A stretch of 22,396 bases of DNA from Branchiostoma floridae (taxonomy: Eukaryota > Chordata > Leptocardii > Amphioxiformes > Branchiostomatidae): positions 17,996,976 to 18,019,371 of the forward strand of contig NC_049996.1 of the NCBI RefSeq assembly GCF_000003815.2, in the 5' to 3' direction. The translations under genes were made by a program, and so were the position numbers. The notes below the pieces were generated by a model. The model ran no database searches and had not been told where the DNA came from. It was given only the letters and a program-made list of their open reading frames with translations. Below, piece after piece: positions 1 to 10,254 of this stretch (its first letter is position 1; each line of letters opens with the position of its first letter).

Positions 1-68
1 GAATTATTTGCAAAATTCGTGCCACATTCGGGGCCATTCCAAGTAGGAATTCCAAATGGACCTTATAT

Positions 69-485
69 CCCCTTCACATGAGAAGGAATGAGCCAAAATG
101 CCGTCAGAATGAAAAGTTTGTGCTATTCTTGGGAATTCGCACAGTATTCGAGATATTCTTTCGGCCACATTCGGACAGGATTCAAAATGGCTTGCCATTT
201 CAGTTCTCCATCGAATGAGATAAGAATGTTTCGAATAATGTTGGAATGCCGCATAATGCGGTCATACTGCAGTTAGAATAGTTAGAATACACTTAGAAAC
301 CACTTTGAATGCCATTCGAATGCACCTTGACGGTTTGTCAAAAACTTTCGAGTCAGCCAAAAGAACGGGCACAAATAGCTGGAATGCAGTAAGGATGTCT
401 GGATCACACTACAAATTGTCAGGAATAGCGAAGAATTTTCATTCCGACGGCATTCCGGCTGATTCTTGCTATCGTGTGAAGGGGG
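69..485. mobile_element. MITE-like element with CCCC(C)TTCACA ends
   Basis: The left end CCCCTTCACATGAGAAGGAA then TGAGCCAAAATGCCGTCAGA resembles the reverse complement of the right end, CCCCCTTCACACGATAGCAA then GAATCAGCCGGAATGCCGTC, and the match continues through GAATGAAAA and GCTATTC. The interior is dense in GAATG/CATTC motifs and has no convincing coding frame; open frames there are low-complexity. The target duplication is unclear. Bases 1-68 carry the same motif style and may belong to a larger or second copy. Confidence 0.65.
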
Positions 486-1488
486 CTTAAAGGAATAAAG
501 GAAAACACTTTATTCTGTACTTTTAACATTACACCATCAACATTTTAAAGGGGGCTCACAGAAGTACTAGTATTAAGCAATTTGCCATAATAATATAAAT
601 TTGAAAGTAGATTGTTCATTAATCTACATGTGGAGAAGGCACTATGACTTAATCGATTCAAAACAGAGCTTCATAATGGACATATTGAATACTATAGGTA
701 TTGGTATGCATCAGAATGATACAGCTACCTGGAAGCTTACCCCAAAGGGAAAACCACTGGGAATGGGCAGACATGTAAGTCTCACTAAAGCTAGATGAGG
801 TCCTAGATATTGAAACATTCTTAAGTTTGTTACCTTCAGAAACCCTGTCCTTATTATCGATTCCTGTTAAGTGTTAATTTTGTAACATCATTTCAATCAA
901 AAGTTGAGTTGTTGAAACAGAAATATTTTACAGGGCTAATTACAAAACACATTCAAATGAATGGTGTACTTGTGTACAGTTGCTACTCATGAATCAAAGT
1001 TGCCAATGACTTTTTTCAATTGTATTGAATCAACAACCTTCAGATAACAACTTTTCACCATCTCAATGTACATATCCTAATTTGGTAAGGGGGATACACC
1101 CTGCAAGATTGTTTTTGTACCATTCCCTGTGGTGACCCTTGGCCAGCCAAACCATAGATAATTGATCTACCATGCACCCTACCCAGGTTTTCACTTGGCC
1201 ATCTCAGACCAGAAAGCAGATGCTGAGCTGGAATTATCCTTAAGTGCTGGAAATACGTACTGGGTGCATGTGCACCAAATTTGGAACTGTGCACCCATTT
1301 TTTCGTAGGTTTACGTAATGATAAGAAATTAAAGATATCAACATATACTGGTATGCCGCATATTCTTGATCTCTAGAGTGTTAGAAAGAAAATTACGTGT
1401 CTGCCATATCGAGAACTTGAAGCATGAGGGTATATCTAAGTTATCAATGCTGGAAGTTAACTCCACCATTGTCTTAGTATTAGTAATA
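486..1488. other. AT-rich stretch without a clear gene
   Basis: Apart from the weak candidate exon near 699-769, I see no gene, repeat or recognisable motif cluster before the gap. Confidence 0.6.
699..769 (+). CDS. Weak candidate exon
   Basis: Between CTATAG and ACAT|GTAAGT, a frame encodes IGMHQNDTATWKLTPKGKPL then GMGRH. The donor is canonical and the peptide is plausible, but there is no family recognition and no linked exon. Confidence 0.2.
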
Positions 1489-2284
1489 NNNNNNNNNNNN
1501 NNNNNNNNNNNNNNNNNNNNNNNNNNNNNNNNNNNNNNNNNNNNNNNNNNNNNNNNNNNNNNNNNNNNNNNNNNNNNNNNNNNNNNNNNNNNNNNNNNNN
1601 NNNNNNNNNNNNNNNNNNNNNNNNNNNNNNNNNNNNNNNNNNNNNNNNNNNNNNNNNNNNNNNNNNNNNNNNNNNNNNNNNNNNNNNNNNNNNNNNNNNN
1701 NNNNNNNNNNNNNNNNNNNNNNNNNNNNNNNNNNNNNNNNNNNNNNNNNNNNNNNNNNNNNNNNNNNNNNNNNNNNNNNNNNNNNNNNNNNNNNNNNNNN
1801 NNNNNNNNNNNNNNNNNNNNNNNNNNNNNNNNNNNNNNNNNNNNNNNNNNNNNNNNNNNNNNNNNNNNNNNNNNNNNNNNNNNNNNNNNNNNNNNNNNNN
1901 NNNNNNNNNNNNNNNNNNNNNNNNNNNNNNNNNNNNNNNNNNNNNNNNNNNNNNNNNNNNNNNNNNNNNNNNNNNNNNNNNNNNNNNNNNNNNNNNNNNN
2001 NNNNNNNNNNNNNNNNNNNNNNNNNNNNNNNNNNNNNNNNNNNNNNNNNNNNNNNNNNNNNNNNNNNNNNNNNNNNNNNNNNNNNNNNNNNNNNNNNNNN
2101 NNNNNNNNNNNNNNNNNNNNNNNNNNNNNNNNNNNNNNNNNNNNNNNNNNNNNNNNNNNNNNNNNNNNNNNNNNNNNNNNNNNNNNNNNNNNNNNNNNNN
2201 NNNNNNNNNNNNNNNNNNNNNNNNNNNNNNNNNNNNNNNNNNNNNNNNNNNNNNNNNNNNNNNNNNNNNNNNNNNNNNNNNNNN
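1489..2284. other. Assembly gap (796 N)
   Basis: Sized run of N. Open frames reported across it are artefacts. The right edge starts with a CCCAAGAAACC motif that recurs 35 bp later, hinting at a tandem repeat within the gap. Confidence 1.
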
Positions 2285-2421
2285 CCCAAGAAACCGTCAC
2301 TGGGGTCAGCTGAAAACCCCAAGAAACCTTGGCTGCAGCCACCCGTGAAATTTCAACTTAAGAGATGCATTCCTGAGAATGCTCAAATTACAGGGGAGAG
2401 AAGGCCATACCATTCTATCTG

Positions 2422-2541
2422 TATCATATTAAAAAAAACAACTCAGATTCTATTTTCATAAAGCAATTACTAGTAGTTGTCTAAATTTTGTCTGAATTGG
2501 GAAATACAAGAATCTGAGTTTTTTTTTTTTAATGTATGATA
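2422..2541. mobile_element. Small foldback element (about 120 bp)
   Basis: ATCATATT plus an A-run and ACTCAGATTCT (to 2451) faces AGAATCTGAGTT plus a T-run and AATGTATGAT (2509-2540). The arms pair over about 30 bp with few mismatches around a 57-bp centre. Typical of a short MITE. Confidence 0.6.
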
Positions 2542-3640
2542 GAGATAGATAATCAAAATTCAACAGAGTCATATGTTTCTGTTCAAATCTCCCCTACCCT
2601 CCCTGCCCATGCTGACTGGCACTATGTTGAGGGCCAGTTGGTTGAGGGCATTATAGCTTTCTAAAATTGTATACAGTATGAAAAGGGCATCAGTCTCTAT
2701 TGCCTTAGTTAAGGTTCCCAGGTAGGTGCCCTCATGGAAAGGCTGCCCCTTCCAATCTTCGAGTAGATGTAAGATCAGACTCAACTCAGTATTTTGACAA
2801 TCTTTTGAGACTTAGTATTTTAATTTGCAACATGTAGTACTCCTTTCTATAAGATTCTGCACTTCTTAATTTTTCCTACTTAGGAAGAGGCAAACCAGGA
2901 ATAAATACCATACTTAAAAGATATTGCTTACTTGCTTAATTTGTAAAAAAACTAAAACAATGAAAACAGAGCCACTTACATCTGCTTGGAGATTAATGGA
3001 TAAGGACCACAGTGTCACCAAGAGATCACCACCCTCTTGAGTCCATGTGTTCTATGGTTAATGAGAAGTTCCTACCAGTGACAGAAAAACTCTACTCTAC
3101 TCTACACTACTCATTATCAAATCTCTAGGTAATTATCACAATCATGTACATGACTTGGTAAGGTTTCGAAATTAAACATTTGAAAAAGAAAAGGAAGATT
3201 TAATTAATCGTGCAAGGACTCTGTAGTCTTAAAGTCTTATTGATGTTTCCAATAGGCACAGAAGGAAAGGTGATACTCAGTTGACCCCTTACCCTCTGGC
3301 ACAGGCTGGAACCCATAGTTCCCTAGTGGTTTCTGGGCTGCTGGTGTACTACACTTGTGGACAGAATGCCTGATAGATTCTGATCCTCTCTAATTAGTCA
3401 ACTCCAAAATGATTTTTCTATGCACCAACAGTTAGATTAAGACACATAGGATGGATTAAATAACTAAGTAGGAAGACAAAGACTGTTCTTGACTTCCTAG
3501 TTACATGTACATATATTTTATCCATCATATGTGTTGCCCTACCAAACTATCAGTTTTCAATGACTTTATATGAGCAATATCATAGGCACCATCATTACTT
3601 TCTTTATTTTCCGACAACAATTGTAAATAAGAGGGTCTGG
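2542..3640. other. AT-rich stretch without a clear gene
   Basis: Holds a short (CTCTA)n run near 3090-3110 and the weak minus candidate at 3293-3369. Nothing else is supported. Confidence 0.6.
3293..3369 (-). CDS. Weak candidate exon
   Basis: Minus strand: ATCTATCAG|G to GAGG|GTAAGG encloses 77 nt. One frame is open: HSVHKCSTPAAQKPLGNYGF then QPVPE. The other two frames hold stops. Not recognised; it could be a downstream exon of the minus-strand gene or chance. Confidence 0.18.
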
Positions 3641-4050
3641 TATTGGCTGAATCTTGTTGTGACAAGTCCTAAGTGGGTAACCCCAGTGAGGACCAGTAAC
3701 CAGGTGGGTGGAGCCATGACTAATCAATCCTCAAGCCAAGGAGGTTTGACTACTGGGTGGTACTATCGCCCTCTCCAGATCTCAGGCCAGACTTGGTGTT
3801 TCTACAGTTCAGAAACCTTATTACCTGCATGTATGCAGGTATGGTTTTGATGCTGGTGGAAACTTTTCGGTAGCCGGGGATGTAGGGCGCTGTATCTCGT
3901 GAACGGATGGTGCGAGCACGACGATTTTTGGTACGTGGGTTGGGGGTGGTAGCCTGACACTCAGGTGTGATTTTGGGCCTCCTGGCGCTTGACCTTGACA
4001 TTTGAAGTGGCATTTTTGGTGTTTTTGGGGCACTTTTGGCGCTGTGTGTC
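3641..4050. repeat. Probable dispersed repeat beside an assembly gap
   Basis: Higher GC than its surroundings, with a perfect hairpin TACCTGCAT-GT-ATGCAGGTA (3822-3841), then a stretch including CTCGTGAACGGATGGTGCGA and ACGATTTTTGGTACGTGGGT that reads like repetitive, non-coding sequence. The gap starting at 4051 suggests that a repeat broke the assembly. Confidence 0.3.
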
Positions 4051-4721
4051 NNNNNNNNNNNNNNNNNNNNNNNNNNNNNNNNNNNNNNNNNNNNNNNNNN
4101 NNNNNNNNNNNNNNNNNNNNNNNNNNNNNNNNNNNNNNNNNNNNNNNNNNNNNNNNNNNNNNNNNNNNNNNNNNNNNNNNNNNNNNNNNNNNNNNNNNNN
4201 NNNNNNNNNNNNNNNNNNNNNNNNNNNNNNNNNNNNNNNNNNNNNNNNNNNNNNNNNNNNNNNNNNNNNNNNNNNNNNNNNNNNNNNNNNNNNNNNNNNN
4301 NNNNNNNNNNNNNNNNNNNNNNNNNNNNNNNNNNNNNNNNNNNNNNNNNNNNNNNNNNNNNNNNNNNNNNNNNNNNNNNNNNNNNNNNNNNNNNNNNNNN
4401 NNNNNNNNNNNNNNNNNNNNNNNNNNNNNNNNNNNNNNNNNNNNNNNNNNNNNNNNNNNNNNNNNNNNNNNNNNNNNNNNNNNNNNNNNNNNNNNNNNNN
4501 NNNNNNNNNNNNNNNNNNNNNNNNNNNNNNNNNNNNNNNNNNNNNNNNNNNNNNNNNNNNNNNNNNNNNNNNNNNNNNNNNNNNNNNNNNNNNNNNNNNN
4601 NNNNNNNNNNNNNNNNNNNNNNNNNNNNNNNNNNNNNNNNNNNNNNNNNNNNNNNNNNNNNNNNNNNNNNNNNNNNNNNNNNNNNNNNNNNNNNNNNNNN
4701 NNNNNNNNNNNNNNNNNNNNN
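4051..4721. other. Assembly gap (671 N)
   Basis: Sized run of N between a probable repeat and a candidate exon. Confidence 1.
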
Positions 4722-4825
4722 CCTTTACCCTGTTGGCATCATGGTTGAACTTGAACTTAAACAGAAGAAGATGCAATTTTCTAATGTGGAGGAGAACTGT
4801 ATAGAGTGTGGGCATAAGAGAAAGG
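4722..4825 (+). CDS. Weak candidate exon at the gap edge
   Basis: From the end of the N-gap, a frame reads LYPVGIMVELELKQKKMQFS then NVEENCIECGHKRK, ending at AAAG|GTATGT. The Cys-x-x-Cys-Gly-His piece and canonical donor suggest coding sequence, but its 5' part is in the gap. Confidence 0.25.
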
Positions 4826-4941
4826 TATGTGTATGATTTGTCCTGTGTTTCTTTTTGTTTCTTTGGTAATGCCATTTCCATACTGTATACAGGTAATTTG
4901 TTGTTTTGGGCTAGTCATATTCGCTTGGTTTTTGGGCCTGC

Positions 4942-5181
4942 TTAATCTATGGTACAGGCAGGGTTAAGTGGTGGAGGCTTAGCTTTGTTCTGTTTTGAAT
5001 TCAGTATCGTTTGTTGCATTTTGTTGCGGCAAATATATGATGAAATTCCCCTTCTAAGCAACTGCTCATTGGTTTGCGGGGATGTTTGCTGGGTGTTTGC
5101 TCTGACTACAACAGCTTCTGAACTTTTCAAAGCTTCCATTGCCAGCAGCTTGCCATCTATAAATGGGATTGACAAGGACAT
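4942..5181 (-). pseudogene. Possible relic coding segment
   Basis: A 79-codon minus frame (IPFIDGKLLAMEALKSSEAV ... LNPACTID) is preceded on the same strand by other-frame open pieces (SPHAAATVSPQGGMIFSFN near 5280; SKPNLTAQFTMENVL near 5200). This pattern could be a frameshifted transposon ORF. No homologue is recognised, and chance is possible. Confidence 0.2.
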
Positions 5182-6686
5182 TTTCCATAGTAAATTGTGC
5201 TGTTAAATTTGGCTTAGATACTACAGGAGATTTAGGTTTGGGTTGGATGGATTGAATGAAAATATCATACCACCCTGGGGACTAACTGTTGCTGCTGCAT
5301 GGGGGCTACCACTATTCATATTGTCTAATGTCTATGGAACTACAGATAAAAGTATCATTGGTCAAATTATGCGAGTAACATTCCAATGTCAAGTGAATAA
5401 CACCCCAGAAATAAATCTTTAATGAATATCATTGGAAGAACACAAACCAAGGAGACTTAGCAGCTGCATTAGGTCAGTACATTGAAATAGGAAGATATTA
5501 GTATATCATGTGACAGAGTAACTACATGTGCATGGGCCATCTGAGACAAAAAAAGGTAGCGTCTCAACAACTTCAAAGTACTGTGGTTGGTTACATACTT
5601 AAGAAATCCAAAATAAGTAATGTTCATCCATGTCCAAACTTACAAATTCAGAAAATGGAATTTCAGAGTCAGACTTTTGCATGGTGCACAACCAACACGG
5701 TAAAAAGCTCATTTTTCCAACCACGTACCACAGACAAAAAGGCAAAAATACACAATAGGTCTACAGAAACCCAATACATTTCATGCAGGCCTGAGGTCTA
5801 CGAACTCTTGTTTAGACCTGTCCTACCAACTACATGTTCCAATTTTGTAACCGAGTAACTTTGATTGCACAGAGCAAGAACATGGGGGATCCACTCCAAC
5901 TACTAAACTCAGAGCATTACCTGCAACCCCAATAGTCTGTAGCAATATCAAAAAAAGTTCATTGGTTGACTCTGGAAGTATATCTTTGCACCCCATTCAC
6001 AGACATGACATTACTCCTTCTGGATGGTGGAGTGTACACATATAACTTAACAAGTATAAAGGCAATAAGAAAAAAGGGAATCCGATGTTTACAACCAAAT
6101 CTATCTCCCAACTGCATAAAAAAAAGCACTTTATTGCTAGAAGCGAATAGAACTTGTATAAGTCGGCACTTTTGTAAGTGTGTTAAATTTCCTCCAGATA
6201 AGTTTAAATTACTTTTATGCTATAAAGTATCAGGACACACTGTAATGTCAGATTCTGCAGATCCTGCTTTAGCAGTGGTCGGTAACTTGCACACTTGCAA
6301 ATGCAACCACTTTCTATGCTTGCCGCAGCCTGATTCTGTGACAGAGGTAGCACAGTGCGCAGCCTGAAATTTTGCAGTTTTACCCAACCTATGTGCATAA
6401 GCCTTTGTTTTATTTCTTTATAAGATAAAAAATTAAGAAGGTACATGTAACTGGAAGAAAAAATAATGGATATATTAAGTAGCTGATTTGAGGAAAATAA
6501 AAACTTGGAAGTGGGGCAACCTGAAATGTTGATGGCGCAACCTGGCTTTTGACTCAGGTTGTAGCCTAGGCAACAAGGCTGAAAAAAGGATTTTGAGTAC
6601 TGGCTTTAGGCATGTGACACTCCCCTACTTTAGATTTATACATGTACAATGCACATCATAATTAAGATGATACATTTTTTCATTTA
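5182..6686. other. No recognised gene
   Basis: Two plus-strand open frames (5526-5858, 110 codons; 5966-6367, 133 codons) lack coding character and family resemblance. The left arm of the 30-bp inverted repeat is the only firm structure. Confidence 0.55.
5845..5899 (+). repeat. Left arm of a long-range inverted repeat
   Basis: 5870-5899 (30 bp, CAGAGCAAGAACATGGGGGA then TCCACTCCAA) is an exact reverse complement of 7929-7958. Similarity continues outward for about 25 bp (TTTGTAACC in both). Confidence 0.9.
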
Positions 6687-7918
6687 GCTATAGGGCTTAT
6701 TCACGTGACGTCATCACCCCTTCCCTCCGAGCGCAGCCATTTTGGTGTACCATCACTACAGCAGAGTTCCTCGGTATCTGAAGGTCTCTAAATCCGAGAA
6801 AAGTGAAGTTGTTTGCCCGCTGTTTGACTATGCAAAGAGCCTCCAACCTCACGTCATATTTTCGCTACAAAAATCGGTTGGAAATTATCCATATTTCATC
6901 ATTGAGGGACATTTTGCAGAAATCCAGTGAGTCACTTTACGAGTATGGCAACAGTGACAGCGGAGTCCATTCATCTTGTCTTAGTTTGGAGTATTTGGTT
7001 CTGTGAATGACTTTCTGCACACTCAGTTCAAAGCGTACAGGACTTACAACAACTTGTTGAAAAGTCCTTGTGGCAACTTAGTATCTGGACAAATACAGAG
7101 AGTAGGATGAGATTTTAGTTGATAGAAAGTACATTGTTATCTGGAAAGTTCGCCCTGACATTCTAAAGTTGGACTATCACCGTGAGGACCAGTCCTGTGT
7201 CAAGACGGGACCATTTTGAGTGCCGCAGTTTTTGTTCACACACAGTAAGCAATGCTGCATCTTGTACTAGACTACTCTTGTTTTTGTTTCATGGAAATTC
7301 ATCAAAGAACTAGGGGACATGCTCTTCCTGTCATTTATGGACTCTGCTGTTTCAGTGTTTGTCTGTCTTTCTTTTAGGTTCCTGCTTCTAGAGTGGATTG
7401 TAGGTCAGTATCACCGGAAATGGGTACCCGTGGACATTGAAACTAGCCTATCGTTTGCTTGAATGTCCAGATACAAAATGTCTACTACACACGTGAACAT
7501 TGATTATCACATGTACAGTCCAACTGGTTAGATCCGCTCTACGTATTGCAGAAATCTAGTTTTGCTTCCGACTGATCACAGTAGTGTTTTGGAATTTCCC
7601 TTTCTATGTTCATTACCGCGCGGCTTTGACGAGAGAATCGCGAAACAAATCTTGCCAAATTTGTGTGCGCTTTACCAGTGCAGAACCAACATCCCACGGC
7701 AGAAGAAAGCATTCAGTGATTATGAAACTAAATGTTTTGAAGGGAAATTGTGCATTGCTTGGGAAATATTTACAATTTTTACGGAGAGTTGCAAAGGACC
7801 CCACTGCAGGCGGGCAGACTGTGTTACACCAAAATGGCCGACTTCGCTCATTGCTATGGCGTCCGATTACGGATTAGTTGCTAGGGGGAGGATCACGTGA
7901 TTGAATAAGCCCTATAGC
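6687..7918. mobile_element. 1.23-kb DNA transposon remnant with 17-bp terminal inverted repeats
   Basis: GCTATAGGGCTTATTCA at 6687-6703 is matched exactly by its reverse complement at 7902-7918. CACGTGA follows at both ends (with a 2-bp offset), then a shared subterminal GCCATTTTGGTGTA, so the inverted repeats extend imperfectly for about 60 bp. The interior has short open pieces (for example VYHHYSRVPRYLKVSKSEKS from about 6742, and FKAYRTYNNLLKSPCGNLVS in another frame near 7030) that look like a frameshifted coding region, probably a dead transposase. A clean target-site duplication is not evident (TA is possible). The superfamily is not assigned. Confidence 0.75.
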
Positions 7919-7928
7919 ATTGTAAGCC

Positions 7929-7983
7929 TTGGAGTGGATCCCCCATGTTCTTGCTCTGAGTAATTATATTATTTGGTTACAAA
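7929..7983 (-). repeat. Right arm of a long-range inverted repeat
   Basis: Begins 10 bp outside the right end of the 6687-7918 transposon. It is an exact 30-bp inverted match to 5870-5899, with weaker similarity outward. The left arm is about 790 bp away from the transposon's left end, so the pair is not a simple extension of its terminal repeats. Confidence 0.9.
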
Positions 7984-9214
7984 GTTACCCCTGCCCCATC
8001 GCTACAACACACTTTGAAAAAAAATTCTGCACAGTCAGTTAAAACGATCCCCAAGCAACGGAGAGAAAAAGTTGGCATAAACTTAAATTTTTCTTTTCCG
8101 CAAACTGCCCGGCCGGGCCCCGGGTAGGAAATGTGACGTAGGCCTTACATCTAGTAAGTTACATGGTACTGCTCTCTGCAGTTATCGGGGATGGCTGGAT
8201 TCTTAAGAACTAGATGTAAACTGGTACACAGCTATTACAGTTAATTGACAGCTGTTGTGTACTAGTATGTGTTACACTCTACTGCATTGTAAAAATGTGC
8301 ATAAAGCAGTTACTGTAGATACAATGTATGTAAATACGTTTGTGACTGCATCTGTAACTGTAAGTAGTGACACCTAGTGCTGTAGTACAAGTGAACCAGT
8401 CAGAATTACCCTGATTGTCACAGACGGTCACAGAAATGTTGGAGTAAATAAAGGTTGTGAAGAAAACAAGCCTCTTTCAGTGACTTACCAACCTAATGAC
8501 CTGAGTGAGTGAGTGTAGGTCTACTCTCTAATACCATGACAATTAACTGTAGCATAGCATATTATTTCATATTTTGTACTTTGATGGAGAATTCTGCATG
8601 TAAGTTGCAGATTTCTACAAATGTGTTGCACAATTCTGCCTGGCTGTAGAATTCTGCGTGAGGTTTGCAGAATTCTGCATGTGGTTTATTGCAGACTTCG
8701 GTAGTCAGACTTCTGTTCGTAATTCTACAGTCAAATGCAGAAATCTGAAGAACTGATTTAGTCCCACGGGGCCTGCGATGTTACCTAAATATAGATGTAA
8801 TTGTCATCATGTAGTATATGTTGTATTCTGAAACAAAAAATATCCTTCTTAAACTATACCATAATAATCATGTTTCTGGGTTTAGAGTGTTTTCCATATT
8901 TAGAGAGTTGCCTGTTAAATGAAAACTTGATAGTTTGACATAGCTTAACAGTTACTGATTAATTGATAAAGATTTGTTTTAGAAATAACTTGTAGATAAC
9001 TGCTTAACTCTTTCCCAAACTTATGATACTATCAATGCCAGCGCAAGACCTGCTTGTAGATTATAACAAAGGTCCTCCAGAACCTACGGTACCTCTACAC
9101 TGGACCATACATGATGACAGCAAAGCTACCGGTAAATGAATTATGGTTAACATAGTGAAGCATAATCACCATTGGAAACGCTGTACGCTTTATTAATATC
9201 ATGCAATAAGAACT
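7984..9214. other. No recognised gene; small structures only
   Basis: Contains GC palindromes GCCCGGCCGGGC and CCGGGCCCCGGG (about 8107-8123), an 11-bp perfect inverted repeat TTACATCTAGT (8145-8155) / ACTAGATGTAA (8209-8219), an AATAAA at 8447-8452 and the 21-bp repeat listed separately. Confidence 0.6.
8588..8692 (+). repeat. Degenerate 21-bp repeat (AGAATTCTGC...), 5 copies
   Basis: Units AGAATTCTGCATGTAAGTTG(C), AGATTTCTACAAATGTGTTG(C), ACAATTCTGCCTGGCTGT, AGAATTCTGCGTGAGGTTTG(C) and AGAATTCTGCATGTGGTTT. Strongly diverged, so old. Confidence 0.75.
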
Positions 9215-9362
9215 ATTATGCATAATTATGCATAAACCTAAGCATAATTATGCATAATTATGCATAACCCTAAGAAACCTTATGCATAATTATGCATAAT
9301 TATGCATAACTCTAAGAAGGGTTATGCATAATTATGCATAATTATGCATAATTATGCATAAC
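9215..9362. repeat. Palindromic decamer array (TTATGCATAA)n in four blocks
   Basis: TATGCATA occurs 11 times, spaced 10 bp within blocks of 2, 2 (plus a degenerate AGCATA), 3 and 4, separated by spacers of the type ACCCTAAGAAACC. Each unit is its own reverse complement. The array can extrude cruciforms and contains repeated ATGCAT/ATAATTAT cores of the kind bound by POU and homeodomain proteins. Confidence 0.9.
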
Positions 9363-9598
9363 TGGACTAATCTCCAGGGAGTCATCAATGGCGGCTACGT
9401 ATTTCTTACATCATTTTTACCTATACTACGCGATATCAGCCCATCTGGGTATATGGTTGCTGAGATATGGGAGGTCAGTCAGGAATTAAACTGGAACAGC
9501 AGAATTAAACTGGAGGCTGTTAGATGTAAATGTAGTTCCCATGCAGCAGAAGCACCTCAGAATCAGATATAATGTATTTCCCATATAGGAAGACTTAC

Positions 9599-9979
9599 TG
9601 CCGAGCCCCTTCTTGGACAGGAAGTCGTCCCACTGCTCCTGGTTCTTCAGCTCCTCCTGAGGGGGGAGGGAACAAACGGCTGAGCTTTGCTATTTATATA
9701 GCTGCTGTACCTTTTATACACTCCCTTCAAACTTAAGGTTTTGTCTTATATTCCCAGCTCTAGACAAGTTGTCGCTGCTTTCATTATTGGGCCAGATACG
9801 TTAATACAATCAGCATATTCAAGTTTATAAATATTTTCTAAAGCAGCCACAAGTTAATGTCATATTTCTTACACAGATTTTAAAGTGCACATGGCTATTA
9901 TGATATATCAGTCATTATGTTGTTAAGTTGAACAGTCAAACAGCCCTACCTGCAGCTGGATCTCCTTCTTCCTGGCCAT
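9599..9979 (-). CDS. NME8: Thioredoxin/NDP-kinase protein (NME8/NME9 family), first two coding exons
   Basis: Minus strand. Exon 1 is 9979-9950 (ATG to CAG|GTAGGG), MARKKEIQLQ. Exon 2 is 9656-9599 (CTCAG|GAG to GGCA|GTAAGT), EELKNQEQWDDFLSKKGLG, ending in phase 1. Together they match the conserved start of NME8 (TXNDC3) and NME9 (TXNDC6), which begin with an R/KKxEV/I-x-LQ stretch followed by Q-x-LW-(D/E)-(D/E)-ML-x-x-KGL, just before the thioredoxin WCGPC site. These proteins are intermediate chains of ciliary outer dynein arms. The start has A at -3 and G at +4, and an acceptor TTTTTATCAG lies just 5' of it, so a 5' UTR exon is expected upstream. The thioredoxin-core exon (WCGPC) is not visible in the remaining sequence; it may be in an assembly gap or outside. 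Whether NME8 or NME9 cannot be decided from 29 residues. Confidence 0.75.
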
Positions 9980-10040
9980 GGTGAGTCTGATAAAAACTGT
10001 GGAGAACAAACTGTTACTGTTAGTTATGGTTATCAACAGG

Positions 10041-10075
10041 TCAGAACTACCTCACCTGTCGAACTACCTCACCTG
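10041..10075 (-). repeat. 17-bp tandem repeat carrying two donor-like sites on the minus strand
   Basis: Minus strand reads GACAG|GTGAGGTAGTTC twice in tandem, 17 bp apart. The position is 5' of the NME8/9 start, where a UTR-exon donor would be expected, so it may be a small version of the donor duplications seen in NPEPPS. Confidence 0.4.
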
Positions 10076-10224
10076 TCTGTCTCATCACATTTCTATTTCA
10101 CCTTCTGTCTCACCTGACTTTGACTGTAAACAACAACAAAGACAACAACAACAGAACAGGTGAGAACGGTCACCTGGTTAACATGCCCCAGAAACTGTCT
10201 GTGCTAAAGCTTGCTAACATGTAC

Positions 10225-10254
10225 CTGCCACGCTGCCTCCTTCTTCCTGGCCAT
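10225..10254 (-). CDS. NME8: Second copy of the NME8/9 first coding exon
   Basis: Minus strand 10254-10225 reads ATG to CAG|GTACAT, encoding MARKKEAAWQ, the same length, phase and first six residues as the exon at 9979-9950 but with a changed end. The nucleotide stretch GATGGCCAGGAAGAAGGAG is kept. It lies 275 bp 5' (in transcript order) of the first copy, and flanks show only patchy similarity. It may be an alternative first coding exon or a relic of local duplication. Confidence 0.55.

Noticed and set aside
1338-2342. Long open frames across 1338-2342 and 3961-4881
   Set aside because: They consist almost entirely of N from assembly gaps.
4949-5206. 85-codon plus-strand frame
   Set aside because: Hydrophobic translation typical of the complement of another frame; the minus-strand reading is more protein-like but is also weak.
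5966-6367. 133-codon plus-strand frame
   Set aside because: AT-rich, no coding bias, no domain or splice context; treated as chance.
8101-8130. GC-palindrome as promoter or origin
   Set aside because: An isolated GC-rich palindrome with no accompanying gene start.
8447-8452. AATAAA as a gene 3' end
   Set aside because: No upstream coding exon on the plus strand supports a transcript ending here.
10041-10075. let-7 seed matches (CTACCTCA twice on the plus strand)
   Set aside because: The gene here is on the minus strand, so the plus-strand sites would not be in its mRNA; the repeat is better read as a donor-like duplication.
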